This document shows, piece after piece, positions 33,188 through 41,982 of a DNA stretch of 64,000 bases. Both the position numbers and the translations under genes were made by a program. Source of the stretch: Bacillota bacterium (GTDB lineage: Bacteria > Bacillota > Clostridia > TANB77 > CAG-465); contig JAEWRE010000030.1 of NCBI GenBank assembly GCA_023460235.1, positions 52,508-116,507 on the forward strand, written 5' to 3'. Under the pieces are notes generated by a model, which made no database searches, had not been told where the DNA came from, and saw only the letters and a program-made list of their open reading frames with translations. How positions within the stretch are numbered: position 1 is the first letter of the stretch; each line of letters opens with the position of its first letter.

Positions 33188-34565
33188 ATGAAAAATAAGT
33201 TGGTAAAAAAAGGAATCTCACTGATTGTTCTAATAATAACAATAATCGTGATTATAATATTAGCCGGTTCTATTATTATTAATATTAGCAAAAATAACCC
33301 AATAAAATCTGCAACAGAAGCTAAATTTAAAAATGATGCTTCTTCATATATAAATGAATTACATTTGTATGAAACAAATAAATATTCACAATTTATTGGA
33401 GATTATGATATAACAACTATAAATTCAGAAGGTAGTGATATGAAAAATATTATAACTTCTATAAAAACTTCTGATATTGATAAATTCAAAATAAAAAATG
33501 GAAATTTAGTTTTTATAGGTACTGATTCTGATGAAATAGATTGGGCAAGAAGTTTGGGAATAAAAATTGAAACTATACCATATGCTAAAAGATTAAATGA
33601 TAATGTTATAGTGGGATACTGGGAAAATTGGGTATCTGGTGAAGAGGGAACTCCTACTATGAGGCTATCCGATATATCTGATTATTATGATATTGTAAAT
33701 ATAACATTTGGATATACTAAAACAGACATGCAACCGGGTGAAATTAGCTTTAGTTTAAATGAATACTTGTCTAGTCAACTTAATTATTCAGAAAGTGAAT
33801 TTAAAAAAGATATAAAAAAATTACAAAATAGAGGTACAGAGGTACTTTTATCAATAGGTGGAAGTGATAGAACAATAACAATAAATAATGATACACAAGT
33901 AAATAATTTCGTCACAACTGTGAGCAATATATTAAATACTTATGAATTTAATGGTATAGATTTAGATTTAGAAATGAGTAGTGGAGTAAATGTAGAGTAT
34001 TTTGAAAAAGCAATTAGAGAACTTAATGCAATGTACAAAGGAAATATTCTAATAACAATGAATTCAAGCTTAACTGCAATGAGAGAAGATGATAAGGCAT
34101 CAAATGGAAATAATTATTTCTATAAATTATCTAAAAATTTAAAAGATATTTTAGGAATGGTATCTTGCAGATACTATAACTCAGGAACACAAAGTGGATA
34201 TGATTTCCCAGATCCATGGTCAAGAGAACAAGGACATATATCTTTTATTACGTCTTTAGCAACACTGCATATGGAAAAAATAGTTGATCAGAACCAACTA
34301 GGAATTTGTGTAGTAACATCTGAGATTGCAGCTGAAAATAGCAATGGATTACCTCCAGCATATATAAATCCAGATAATGTAGTAAAGGCACTTAAGAGCT
34401 TAATGCAAGGAATAGATCCAAATGAAACATATAAGCCATTTACACCACCTAATAAATATCCTAAAATGAGGCGGAGTAGTAATATGGTCAATTAATAAGG
34501 ATGCATCAAAAGATTATCAAATGACTTTAGCAATAAAAGATTATTTTGATAGTATAAAAAAATAA
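33188..34565 (+). CDS. Prepilin-like protein with a GH18 (chitinase-type) domain, frameshifted near its end
   Basis: Residues ~9-30 form the prepilin-like helix (GISLIVLIITIIVIIILAG), followed by the stalk SKNNPIKSATEAKFKND. From ~140 a GH18 domain begins: IVGYWENW, LLSIGGS (220-226) and FNGIDLDLE with the catalytic D258-D260-E262. The continuous frame ends at 34495. Restoring one G in the G-run at 34470-34471 continues as GVVIWSINKDASKDY and ends at 34565, which is the expected final strand of a GH18 barrel. As read, the last ~30 residues are lost. If intact, it would be a surface-attached glycoside hydrolase acting on beta-1,4-GlcNAc polymers or a related chain. Confidence 0.82.
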
Positions 34566-34588
34566 ATTGTTATAGATTATAAATATAT

Positions 34589-34630
34589 AAAAAGTAATGT
34601 GATTCTATTATAGAGTTATATTACTTTTTA
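34589..34630 (+). terminator. Terminator after the GH18 gene
   Basis: AAAAAGTAAT (34589-34598) pairs with ATTACTTTTT (34620-34629), with an inner stem around TTCTAT and ATAGAG. Confidence 0.75.
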
Positions 34631-34676
34631 TTCTATTAAAATTTAAATAATAATTTATTAGTCTTTCATTTTCTTA

Positions 34677-34705
34677 TTGCAAAATTAACTAAAATAATAT
34701 ATAAT
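34677..34705 (+). promoter_or_regulatory. Sigma-A promoter of mrnC
   Basis: TTGCAA (34677-34682) and TATAAT (34700-34705) are 17 bases apart, 23 bases before the ATG. Confidence 0.75.
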
Positions 34706-34728
34706 GAAAAAAATAGCAGGAGAGAGAA

Positions 34729-35151
34729 ATGGAAGAATATATAGATAAAATAGATATGCAAACTATTCCTATGCAAACATTAGCTTTTATTGGCGATGCA
34801 GTGTATAATGTGTATATAAGAAGTTATCTTGCAGCAAATAGTAGTGCAAAAACAGGAAAGTTACACAAAGATTCAATAAAATATGTAAGTGCAAGGGGGC
34901 AAGCAAGTACTATGGATAAGATATATAGTATATTAACAAGTGAAGAAATAGAAATATATAAAAGAGGTAGAAATACTAATATTCACACAGTTTCTAAAAA
35001 TGTGGATGTAGTTGGATATAAAAAAGCTACAGGCTTTGAAGCTTTAATAGGATATCTTTATATTAAAAAAGAAAAAAATAGATTAGATGAAATTATAAAA
35101 CAATGTATACAAGAATTCGAGGAGGTATTTGATGAAAGACGAGAAGAATGA
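34729..35151 (+). CDS. mrnC: Mini-ribonuclease III
   Basis: The 140-residue protein is one RNase III catalytic domain without a double-stranded RNA-binding domain. TLAFIGDAVYNVYIRSYLA provides the acidic signature and GFEALIGYLYIKKEKNRLDE the second. MrnC matures 23S rRNA in Bacillus. Normally it follows cysS; here it has its own promoter. It overlaps the next gene by 20 bases. Confidence 0.93.
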   Translation: MEEYIDKIDMQTIPMQTLAFIGDAVYNVYIRSYLAANSSAKTGKLHKDSIKYVSARGQASTMDKIYSILTSEEIEIYKRGRNTNIHTVSKNVDVVGYKKATGFEALIGYLYIKKEKNRLDEIIKQCIQEFEEVFDERREE

Positions 35152-35653
35152 TCAAAAAGATAAGCTAATAGTTGTTGAAGAAGATATAAGTGAAGTTGTA
35201 AAGAACTCCTTGAAACAAAAAGAATTAAGTAAAGAAGAAGTTGATAAACTTTTAAAAGAGACAAAGGAAAGTATTGAATTTTTAAATAAGGTTAAAGAAA
35301 TTGATCTTAATGATACAATTGATAGAGTTATATTTACAGATGGTGATATTCAACTTGTTTATATTAATGGAGAATTTTTTGAAGTAAGTACTATTGATAG
35401 TACTAAGAAAAAGAAAAAAAAGAAAAAACAAGAAGCAAGAGATATGTATCTTGAATACTTTATAAAATATCAGTTAAATCCATTACTTGAACTTCAAAAA
35501 AATAAAACACCTATAAAGACTATAACAAATGAAATAAATGAAAGATCAGCAAAAATTAATAATCTAAAAAATTCGGTTGAAATTGAAAAGAAAAAAATTC
35601 CAACAAAAAGAGCTCCAACTAAGAAAAAAGAAAATGAAGATATAACTAGATAA
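35132..35653 (+). CDS. Hypothetical Lys-rich protein overlapping mrnC
   Basis: The ATG at 35132 follows GAGGAGG inside the end of mrnC and gives 173 residues. An acidic N-terminal region is followed by a short beta segment (DRVIFTDGDIQLVYINGEFF), then eight or more Lys in a row at ~95-103 and a charged helical C-terminus. The positively charged stretch suggests nucleic-acid or ribosome binding, which is inference. Coupling to mrnC suggests a related role. No family recognised. Confidence 0.65.
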   Translation: MKDEKNDQKDKLIVVEEDISEVVKNSLKQKELSKEEVDKLLKETKESIEFLNKVKEIDLNDTIDRVIFTDGDIQLVYINGEFFEVSTIDSTKKKKKKKKQEARDMYLEYFIKYQLNPLLELQKNKTPIKTITNEINERSAKINNLKNSVEIEKKKIPTKRAPTKKKENEDITR

Positions 35654-35658
35654 TAAAA

Positions 35659-35692
35659 AATAAACAGTAGATTTTATCTACTGTTTATTTTC
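35659..35692. terminator. Bidirectional terminator between the mrnC operon and the coat genes
   Basis: AATAAACAGTAGAT (35659-35672) pairs with ATCTACTGTTTATT (35676-35689), with A and T runs outside. Confidence 0.85.
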
Positions 35693-35696
35693 TTTG

Positions 35697-35939
35697 TTAC
35701 TTACAAGTATTTTTAACTTGTTCAATATCTGCTTGACCTGCAGGAGCAGCAGGAACATAGTATCCTTTTTGTTTTGCTTCTAAATATAAATCCCATTGAG
35801 CTTTTTCCATAGAATCTCTTGATTGTATAAGAGAATCTCTGAAATTTTTATTATTTGCTTGTTGTATAGCATAATTCAACATTGTAATAAGTGAATTTGT
35901 GCTAGATAATAAATCATTTATAGCTGCTTTTTCATTCAT
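35697..35939 (-). CDS. Spore coat protein, CotF-like
   Basis: The 80-residue protein has the Coat_F pattern: helical ferritin-like region FRDSLIQSRDSMEKAQWDLY and the conserved tail QKGYYVPAAPAGQADIEQVK. CotF-like proteins are found in the spore coat of Bacillus and Clostridium. It follows the 60-residue gene on the same strand by 15 bases with AGGTAA-type site, probably one operon. Confidence 0.85.
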   Translation of the reverse strand: MNEKAAINDLLSSTNSLITMLNYAIQQANNKNFRDSLIQSRDSMEKAQWDLYLEAKQKGYYVPAAPAGQADIEQVKNTCK

Positions 35940-35954
35940 AATTTTTTACCTCCA

Positions 35955-36137
35955 TTATAACATACTACAAACTGCTTGTTTTAAATTTTTTGATTCATTA
36001 CAAAGCTTATCTAAAACAGTATTAACATTTTGATCTTGAGTTAGAGTTTTGTAATATTCAATTTTTTCACAATAGTTTTTGCAATGACCATAGATGTGTC
36101 TTACATTTTGTAATTCGATTTGATTTAAATTATCCAT
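35955..36137 (-). CDS. Small helical protein, probable CotF-associated partner
   Basis: The 60-residue protein is helical with an aromatic/His block NVRHIYGHCKNYCEKIEYY and ends KNLKQAVCSML. It resembles the short partners often found beside CotF-like genes. AGGAGG precedes the ATG. It lies first in a two-gene operon with the coat gene. Confidence 0.65.
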   Translation of the reverse strand: MDNLNQIELQNVRHIYGHCKNYCEKIEYYKTLTQDQNVNTVLDKLCNESKNLKQAVCSML

Positions 36138-36257
36138 AATAACCTCCTTTTAAATCATACATAATTATTATGTGTAAAAAAACTTTGCATATTCTTAATT
36201 TGTCATTTTAAATTGTGTAAAATTTTTCATTTTTTTGAAAATTTTAATTTTAAAAAA

Positions 36258-36623
36258 TTATTTTATATTAGGCTTTGCAAATAATGATGCTAGATATCCA
36301 AATACTATTGCAGCTGCAATTCCACCAGCAGTCGCCTTTACACCACCTATAAATATCCCCAAAAATCCCATATTATCAACAGCATCTCTTACACCGTTTG
36401 CAAGTGCGTATCCAAATCCAGATATGGGTACAGTTGCTCCAGCAAGCCCGAAATCTACTATAGGTTTATATATTCCAATAGCTGCTAATATTACACCGAG
36501 TGTAACGAAAACTACCATTATACGTCCGGATGTCATTTTAGTTTTATCTATTAAAATCTGACCAATTGAGCATATTATTCCACCAACTAAAAATACTCTT
36601 AAATATAATAAAAAAATATCCAT
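36258..36623 (-). CDS. spoVAE: Stage V sporulation protein AE
   Basis: The 121-residue membrane protein has four hydrophobic segments and the family motifs GGIICSIGQILID and GATVPISGFGYALANGV. SpoVAE forms part of the channel for calcium-dipicolinate uptake in the forespore and release in germination. It is last of the minus-strand operon, 2 bases after spoVAD. It is a distant paralogue of SpoVAC (shared GG-I-CMIGQ/CSIGQ pattern). Confidence 0.95.
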   Translation of the reverse strand: MDIFLLYLRVFLVGGIICSIGQILIDKTKMTSGRIMVVFVTLGVILAAIGIYKPIVDFGLAGATVPISGFGYALANGVRDAVDNMGFLGIFIGGVKATAGGIAAAIVFGYLASLFAKPNIK

Positions 36624-36625
36624 AG

Positions 36626-37642
36626 TTACACCTCGTTTTCTATTGCTACAGCATGTGCAATTCCTGGTATAGATTCGCCTTGCATTGATGAGGTAGGACT
36701 CATTAATGCTCCAGTTGCGAGTACGAGTACTTTGTTTAATGTTCTATCTTTTAGTCTTTTATAGAAGTATCCACTAAATACACTACCCATGCAACCGCAA
36801 CCACTACCACCACAGTGAGTATCCTGCTTTTCATGATCATAAATTAGTGCACCACAATCATTGTGTATACCATTTAAATTAATACCTTCTTTTTGAAATA
36901 AATCTACTAATATTTCAGATCCAAGTACACCAAGATCACCTGTAATAATTGCATCATAATATTCTGCATTTCTACCTGTATCAATTAAGTGAGTCATTAT
37001 CGTATTAAATGCAGCAGGTGCCATAGCAGCTCCCATGTTAGTCATGTCTTTTATTCCTTGATCAACAATTTTACCTGGGGTTACGTATGTTATTCTTGGA
37101 TTATTTCCACCAATATCATTTGGAACTATCAGTGCCGCACCAACAGCAGTAGTAGTGCATTGTGCAGTTGGACTTTTTTGGTTACCATGTTCAAGTGGCA
37201 TTCTAAATTGTCGCTCAGCTGTACAAAAATGTGAAGATGCGCTTGCAATGGTTTTTTTCGCATATCCAGAATTGACAAATAAAGAGGCGAGTGTAAGTGA
37301 TTCTGTAAATGTAGAACATGCACCATAAAGTCCAAAGAAAGGTATATTTAGATCTCTTATACAGTATCCAGATGCAATACATTGGTTTAATAAATCACCA
37401 GCAAAAATATAGTCTATATGTTCATTATCAGTTCCAGCTTTTGACATTAAATCATCAATACATGTTTTCATCATTTTGCTTTCAGCTTTTTCAAAACTTT
37501 TTTCTCCATAAAATATATCATCAGTATTTAAATCAAAATATGAATTTAATGGACCTTGCATTTCTTTTGGTCCAACCATACTAGAAGTCATTAATATCTT
37601 TGGAGTATTTTCAAGTTGAATAGTTTGTTTTCCAAGTTTCAT
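36626..37642 (-). CDS. spoVAD: Stage V sporulation protein AD
   Basis: The 338-residue protein has the thiolase-like fold of SpoVAD, with FFGLYGACSTFTESLTLA, ASSHFCTAERQFRMPLEHG and CGGSGCGCMGSVFSGY. SpoVAD binds dipicolinic acid. It is the middle gene of the operon and is soluble, associating with the membrane channel. Confidence 0.97.
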   Translation of the reverse strand: MKLGKQTIQLENTPKILMTSSMVGPKEMQGPLNSYFDLNTDDIFYGEKSFEKAESKMMKTCIDDLMSKAGTDNEHIDYIFAGDLLNQCIASGYCIRDLNIPFFGLYGACSTFTESLTLASLFVNSGYAKKTIASASSHFCTAERQFRMPLEHGNQKSPTAQCTTTAVGAALIVPNDIGGNNPRITYVTPGKIVDQGIKDMTNMGAAMAPAAFNTIMTHLIDTGRNAEYYDAIITGDLGVLGSEILVDLFQKEGINLNGIHNDCGALIYDHEKQDTHCGGSGCGCMGSVFSGYFYKRLKDRTLNKVLVLATGALMSPTSSMQGESIPGIAHAVAIENEV

Positions 37643-37652
37643 TTTCTACCTC

Positions 37653-38111
37653 CTAAAAAAATATCTTTATTAGCCAATATATGAAACCATATATTACAGA
37701 TGAAGTAATACCATATACAAGAACCGGACCAGCTATTTTAAACATATTGGCACCAAGTCCTAGAATATATCCTTCAGTTTTAAATTCTATTGCAGAAGCA
37801 ACTATTGAATTTGAAAATCCAGTTATTGGTATTGCTGAACCAGCTCCACAATATTTACCAATTTTTGAGTATAAATTTATAGAAGTTAAAAATGCACCAA
37901 GAAAAATCAATATTATTGAGCAAGTTGAAAGCGCGTCAGTTTTTTCTAATCCAAAATATAGTGCAATATCGTAAATTAATTGACCAATCATGCAGATTAT
38001 TCCACCAGAAACAAAGGCTAAGGCTATATTTTTACCTATTGGACTAGGTTTTGCTTTTGAATCTACATAGTCAGAATATTCTTGATTTGTCATGTTTATA
38101 TTTGTATTCAT
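37653..38111 (-). CDS. spoVAC: Stage V sporulation protein AC
   Basis: The 152-residue membrane protein begins with a polar segment ending KAKPSPIGKN, then four or five membrane segments with SGGIICMIGQLIYD and GAGSAIPITGFSNSIVASA. SpoVAC is the mechanosensitive channel component of DPA release. It opens the operon spoVAC-spoVAD-spoVAE; the shorter operon lacks spoVAA/AB/AF, as in many clostridia. Confidence 0.96.
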   Translation of the reverse strand: MNTNINMTNQEYSDYVDSKAKPSPIGKNIALAFVSGGIICMIGQLIYDIALYFGLEKTDALSTCSIILIFLGAFLTSINLYSKIGKYCGAGSAIPITGFSNSIVASAIEFKTEGYILGLGANMFKIAGPVLVYGITSSVIYGFIYWLIKIFF

Positions 38112-38262
38112 AAAATATCACCTAAATTTATTATTTACTTTTTTTTGAATTTTTAAACAAAATAATAAAAATAAAATAAATTTTTAAAAAATTAAAAATA
38201 AAAATAAGTTGAAAAAAGTCACTTTTTATTATATACTTTGAAATAATAAGGAGATAAAATTT

Positions 38263-38817
38263 ATGGATTTATATGTAATAAGACATGGTCAAACGGATCT
38301 TAATAAAGAAGGAAAATATAATTGTAGATACGATGAAGATATAAATGAAAAAGGAATAGAGCAGGCAATTGAAGCGAGTCAAAAAATAAAAGATTTAAAT
38401 ATTGATTTTATTATTTGTTCGCCAATGAAAAGAACAAAACATACTATGGAATTACTAAATATTAATAATTTACCTGTAATTTATGATGAGAGATTGATGG
38501 AACGTGAAGGCGGAAAACTTACTAATACAGTTATAGATGAGTTTTATCATACACAATACTATAATTATTACTCAACAAAATATGTTGAAGGACTTGAAAC
38601 ATTACCGGAGTTATTTAATAGAGTTCACTCGTTTCTTGATGAAATAATAGAAAAATACAAAGAAAAAAACATATTATTAGTCACACATGGTGCTGTAGCT
38701 AGAGCTATTCAATTTTATTTTGAAGAGATGCCAAAAGATGGTATGTTTCTTAATGTAAGTGGTCAAAAAAATTGTGAAATAAAAAGGTATGAGGTAAATT
38801 ATGAAATTAACAAGTGA
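38263..38817 (+). CDS. Histidine phosphatase family protein
   Basis: The 184-residue protein has YVIRHGQTDLN (R7, H8, G9), SPMKRTKHTMELL and the second His in LLVTHGAVARA. It resembles the phosphatase at 16141, including the ending QKNCEIKRYE. A substrate cannot be assigned. Its last 17 bases overlap the HD-domain gene, so the two are translationally coupled. AAGGAG precedes the ATG. Confidence 0.9.
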   Translation: MDLYVIRHGQTDLNKEGKYNCRYDEDINEKGIEQAIEASQKIKDLNIDFIICSPMKRTKHTMELLNINNLPVIYDERLMEREGGKLTNTVIDEFYHTQYYNYYSTKYVEGLETLPELFNRVHSFLDEIIEKYKEKNILLVTHGAVARAIQFYFEEMPKDGMFLNVSGQKNCEIKRYEVNYEINK

Positions 38818-39379
38818 AAAAATATTGGAAATATTAAATGAATCAAGGCGAATAAGTGTTGATGATAAATGGATTGAACATTCTATCTGTGTTGGAAATT
38901 CTGCAGCAAAAATAGCAGAGAATCTAAAATTAGATACTGAAGAAGCAATGACTCTTGGGTTTGCTCATGATATTGGAAAAAGATTCGTTGATTTAAAAAA
39001 TCATGATATCAATGGATATAACTATTTAAAAGAACTTGGATACGATGAAGAATATGCAAATATTTGCTTAACTCACTCATATTTAAATAATGATGTATAC
39101 TGCACTGCAGGTGGTGTACCAGAAGATATCCCTATAAGAACTGAATTTATAAAAAATCATGAATATACTATATATGAAAAAATAATTAATTTATGTGATT
39201 TAATGTGCACTAATGTTAATATGACGCTTGAAAAAAGATTAATTGATATAATGATTAGAAGAGGCGTTCATGAAAATACAGTTTACCATATAACAGAAGC
39301 ACAGAAATTGAAAAAAGAAATTGATGATATGCTTGGATTTAACACATATAATTTGTTTAATAATGTATTAGACTCTTGA
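38801..39379 (+). CDS. HD-domain hydrolase, YqeK-like
   Basis: The 192-residue protein has the YqeK-like order: ISVDDKWIEHSICVGNSAA, LGFAHDIGKR with the HD pair, and ICLTHSYLN then YEKIINLCDLM. YqeK hydrolyses diadenosine tetraphosphate symmetrically, but the fit here is from pattern only. It overlaps the phosphatase gene, and the pair may process phosphorylated nucleotides in sequence. Confidence 0.75.
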   Translation: MKLTSEKILEILNESRRISVDDKWIEHSICVGNSAAKIAENLKLDTEEAMTLGFAHDIGKRFVDLKNHDINGYNYLKELGYDEEYANICLTHSYLNNDVYCTAGGVPEDIPIRTEFIKNHEYTIYEKIINLCDLMCTNVNMTLEKRLIDIMIRRGVHENTVYHITEAQKLKKEIDDMLGFNTYNLFNNVLDS

Positions 39380-39460
39380 TCTTTTTAAACAAAAATGTTA
39401 TAATTATTATGTAACTTTTATATGATATATATGATATTTTTCAAATATAGGAGGATATGT

Positions 39461-40108
39461 ATGCGGATATATGGATTAGAATTCGTATTTAATGAAAATG
39501 GTATTTTTGCTAAACCCAAAATTAGTAATAATATTATGATTCCAGCACTAAAAAATAATGATATTTATCAGAAGTATTTTTTTGAGTTTATTGAACTAAA
39601 AAAGAAAGTTTTATTAAATCCTTCAATGTATATTGTTGAATATACAAATCATTGCAGAAAATTTAATAAAAAATTAACATCAATTTTAGAAGATCAAAAT
39701 TTTGTATATGATATTGAAAATGATACATTAGTACGTGACTTTGAAATATCTGATCGCAATTCATATATACTTTACCTTGAATGCCAAGATAATGAATTTT
39801 CAAGAAAGGATAAAGACTTTTGTAATTTTTTCATATCTTCTAAGTATTCAAATAATGTTAAAATTTTAAAGTTTACTGAGAAATTTGGTAAAGATGGACT
39901 AAGAACTAAATGTTTGCTTCTACAAGTTTATCCTGCCATTATCTCTGCCATAAAAATTGGATGTTGTTCAGTTACTAAATTTGAAGAAAATATCAATTCA
40001 AAATTTTGCAATTTAAATGTATATAGTATATACCAAAGTTCTGTAATTGAGCTTAACACTAATGAATTTGGAAGCTTTGAAAAAGATAAAGTTTTAATTG
40101 AAACTTAA
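39461..40108 (+). CDS. Hypothetical protein
   Basis: The ATG at 39461 follows TAGGAGG and gives 215 residues. The protein begins RIYGLEFVFNENGIFAKPKI, has no signal peptide or membrane segment and is rich in Asn, Lys and Ile. No recognised motif. It has its own terminator and may be a single-gene unit. Confidence 0.6.
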   Translation: MRIYGLEFVFNENGIFAKPKISNNIMIPALKNNDIYQKYFFEFIELKKKVLLNPSMYIVEYTNHCRKFNKKLTSILEDQNFVYDIENDTLVRDFEISDRNSYILYLECQDNEFSRKDKDFCNFFISSKYSNNVKILKFTEKFGKDGLRTKCLLLQVYPAIISAIKIGCCSVTKFEENINSKFCNLNVYSIYQSSVIELNTNEFGSFEKDKVLIET

Positions 40109-40113
40109 TAAAG

Positions 40114-40151
40114 AAGGTGTATTAGATAGAAATATCTGGTACACCTTTTTT
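40114..40151 (+). terminator. Terminator after the hypothetical gene
   Basis: AAGGTGTA (40114-40121) pairs with TACACCTT (40140-40147) with an inner stem (TAGATA with TATCTG), then TTTT. Confidence 0.8.
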
Positions 40152-40249
40152 ACTTTCATATAAGAATTATAAATTATACAATAATAATATAATTTACATA
40201 TAAGAATAAGTTAAAGATAAAAAATAAACAAACTTTCTTGCTAAATATA

Positions 40250-40278
40250 TTGAAAAACAAAACAAAATCTGATATAAT
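40250..40278 (+). promoter_or_regulatory. Sigma-A promoter of the DivIVA-like gene
   Basis: TTGAAA (40250-40255) and TATAAT (40273-40278) are 17 bases apart, 38 bases before the ATG. Confidence 0.75.
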
Positions 40279-40316
40279 GTCACAAAGTGTTAGATGTAGT
40301 TTTGGAGGTAGTTTAG

Positions 40317-40736
40317 ATGGAGAATGATAAAAAGTTTGGCAGTGAGATGTTTGGCTATGATAAAAAAGAAGTAGAAGAATATATCAGAGAAATAAAAGCA
40401 GAATATGAAAGTAAAATACAAGCAGAACGTTCAGATGCAAATAGACTTGCAAATGAGCTTACTATTGTTAAGAAAAAATTAGAAAGATATGAAGTTGACT
40501 ATATACAAAAACAAGAAAAAGTAGCTAATGCATTAATAACAGCTGAAGATCAAGCAAAAAATATTGTTGAAAATGCAAGATCAGAAGCAATGCTTGAAAA
40601 AGAAAGAATAGAAAATTTAATTGAAATGGAAAAAGAAAAATTACTTGATATAAAAAAGGAAGTAATTGATTTAAAAGAAAAAACAATAAGAATATTGGAT
40701 AAATATAGTAATGACATGAACACATTACTTGATTAG
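40317..40736 (+). CDS. DivIVA-domain coiled-coil protein
   Basis: The 139-residue protein begins with a DivIVA-like membrane-binding segment (FGSEMFGYDKKEVEEYIREI), then a long coiled coil rich in Glu and Lys. Related proteins mark cell poles or septa (DivIVA, GpsB, SepIVA). It lacks the long C-terminal extension of DivIVA proper. It is upstream of spoIIP by 50 bases, so it may serve polar division or engulfment, which is inference. Confidence 0.75.
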   Translation: MENDKKFGSEMFGYDKKEVEEYIREIKAEYESKIQAERSDANRLANELTIVKKKLERYEVDYIQKQEKVANALITAEDQAKNIVENARSEAMLEKERIENLIEMEKEKLLDIKKEVIDLKEKTIRILDKYSNDMNTLLD

Positions 40737-40786
40737 TAATATATTTTTTAAAGCCGTAATATAAATGAAACATAAGGAGATGTTTT

Positions 40787-41923
40787 ATGAAAGTTACGGT
40801 TGCTTTTTTGAATAAGAAATTATCTAATAGCATTAGAGAAAGTATGATCTATAAAGTAGTGTCTAATTGGCAAGCTATGTTATATATAATAGGTCTAACA
40901 TTATTATTTTCTTTTCTAGTTAGATTTATAAAAATATCACCATCAGTATTAAATTTTGCTACTAACTTTAGACAAGCAGAAAATAATTCACTTGATATTA
41001 GTGATGTAATATCTGTATTTTCTCTATATAATAATGATAATTATATTTTTGATAATGTACAGGTGGCAAATGAAAATAATAAAGATGAGAATAAAGATCA
41101 ACTTGACATAATTGATTCATTTGCAGAAGGAAAAGAATCAGAAGCCGTATTTTCAAAAACTGAACATGCAACTATAACAGATAATAATAGTACATTGCAA
41201 AGAGTATCTATTGGAGATGTAAGGATTTTAAATTATTCAAGCAATAAAAATATTGATTTTGATGGTATATTATCTGGTAATGTCACTCTAACAAAGAAAT
41301 CTGATAAAATTCTTTTGTATAATACACATACATCAGAGTCATACTCTAATAGTGAAAAATATAAATTTGATTATACTGGTACAAAAAGAACAACAGATGC
41401 AAACTATAATATGTTAAGAATAGCAAAAGATTTAGAAAAAAATTTAACAGCTAAAGGTTTTGATGCAATTCAAAATACAACTCCACATGACTATGGTACG
41501 TATACTAGTGCATATGCAAAATCAAGAATTACAGTAAAAGATGCGATAGCCACTTTAGGGAGAGTTGGAATCTCTATAGATGTACATAGAGATGCAGCAG
41601 CAGACTTAGAATTTAGACCTGTTGTTCAAATAAAAGGAGTACAAGTAGCACAATGCATGTTGGTAATGGGAATAGGAAATGATTCAAGTAAAAATCAATA
41701 TTGGCAAGAAAATTTAAAGCTTGCAATAAAGTTACAACAAATTGCAGATGAAGTGTACCCTGGATTATTTAGACCAATGTATATTAGAAATTCTGTATAT
41801 AATCAAGATTTAAACAAATACTCAATATTAATTGAGATTGGTGCTACTGGAAATACAATAGATGAAGCATTGCTTTCAACCAGATGTATAGCAAATTTAT
41901 TAAATATTTTGTATAAAGATTGA
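40787..41923 (+). CDS. spoIIP: Stage II sporulation protein P
   Basis: The 378-residue protein has an N-terminal membrane helix (~32-50), a variable linker and a C-terminal SpoIIP amidase/endopeptidase domain with LLYNTHTSESYSNS, GISIDVHRDA and a late LIEIGATGNT. SpoIIP cuts septal peptidoglycan during engulfment with SpoIID and SpoIIM. The gpr gene, its usual neighbour, is absent. The topA promoter overlaps its stop codon. Confidence 0.94.
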   Translation: MKVTVAFLNKKLSNSIRESMIYKVVSNWQAMLYIIGLTLLFSFLVRFIKISPSVLNFATNFRQAENNSLDISDVISVFSLYNNDNYIFDNVQVANENNKDENKDQLDIIDSFAEGKESEAVFSKTEHATITDNNSTLQRVSIGDVRILNYSSNKNIDFDGILSGNVTLTKKSDKILLYNTHTSESYSNSEKYKFDYTGTKRTTDANYNMLRIAKDLEKNLTAKGFDAIQNTTPHDYGTYTSAYAKSRITVKDAIATLGRVGISIDVHRDAAADLEFRPVVQIKGVQVAQCMLVMGIGNDSSKNQYWQENLKLAIKLQQIADEVYPGLFRPMYIRNSVYNQDLNKYSILIEIGATGNTIDEALLSTRCIANLLNILYKD

Positions 41924-41949
41924 CTGTTTTAATTTTATTGTGATATAAT
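41920..41949 (+). promoter_or_regulatory. topA promoter overlapping the spoIIP stop
   Basis: TTGACT (41920-41925) and TATAAT (41944-41949) are 18 bases apart; the -35 contains the spoIIP stop codon. Confidence 0.75.
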
Positions 41950-41982
41950 GGTTTGAAAAATTTTAAAGGAGATGTAAAGTAA

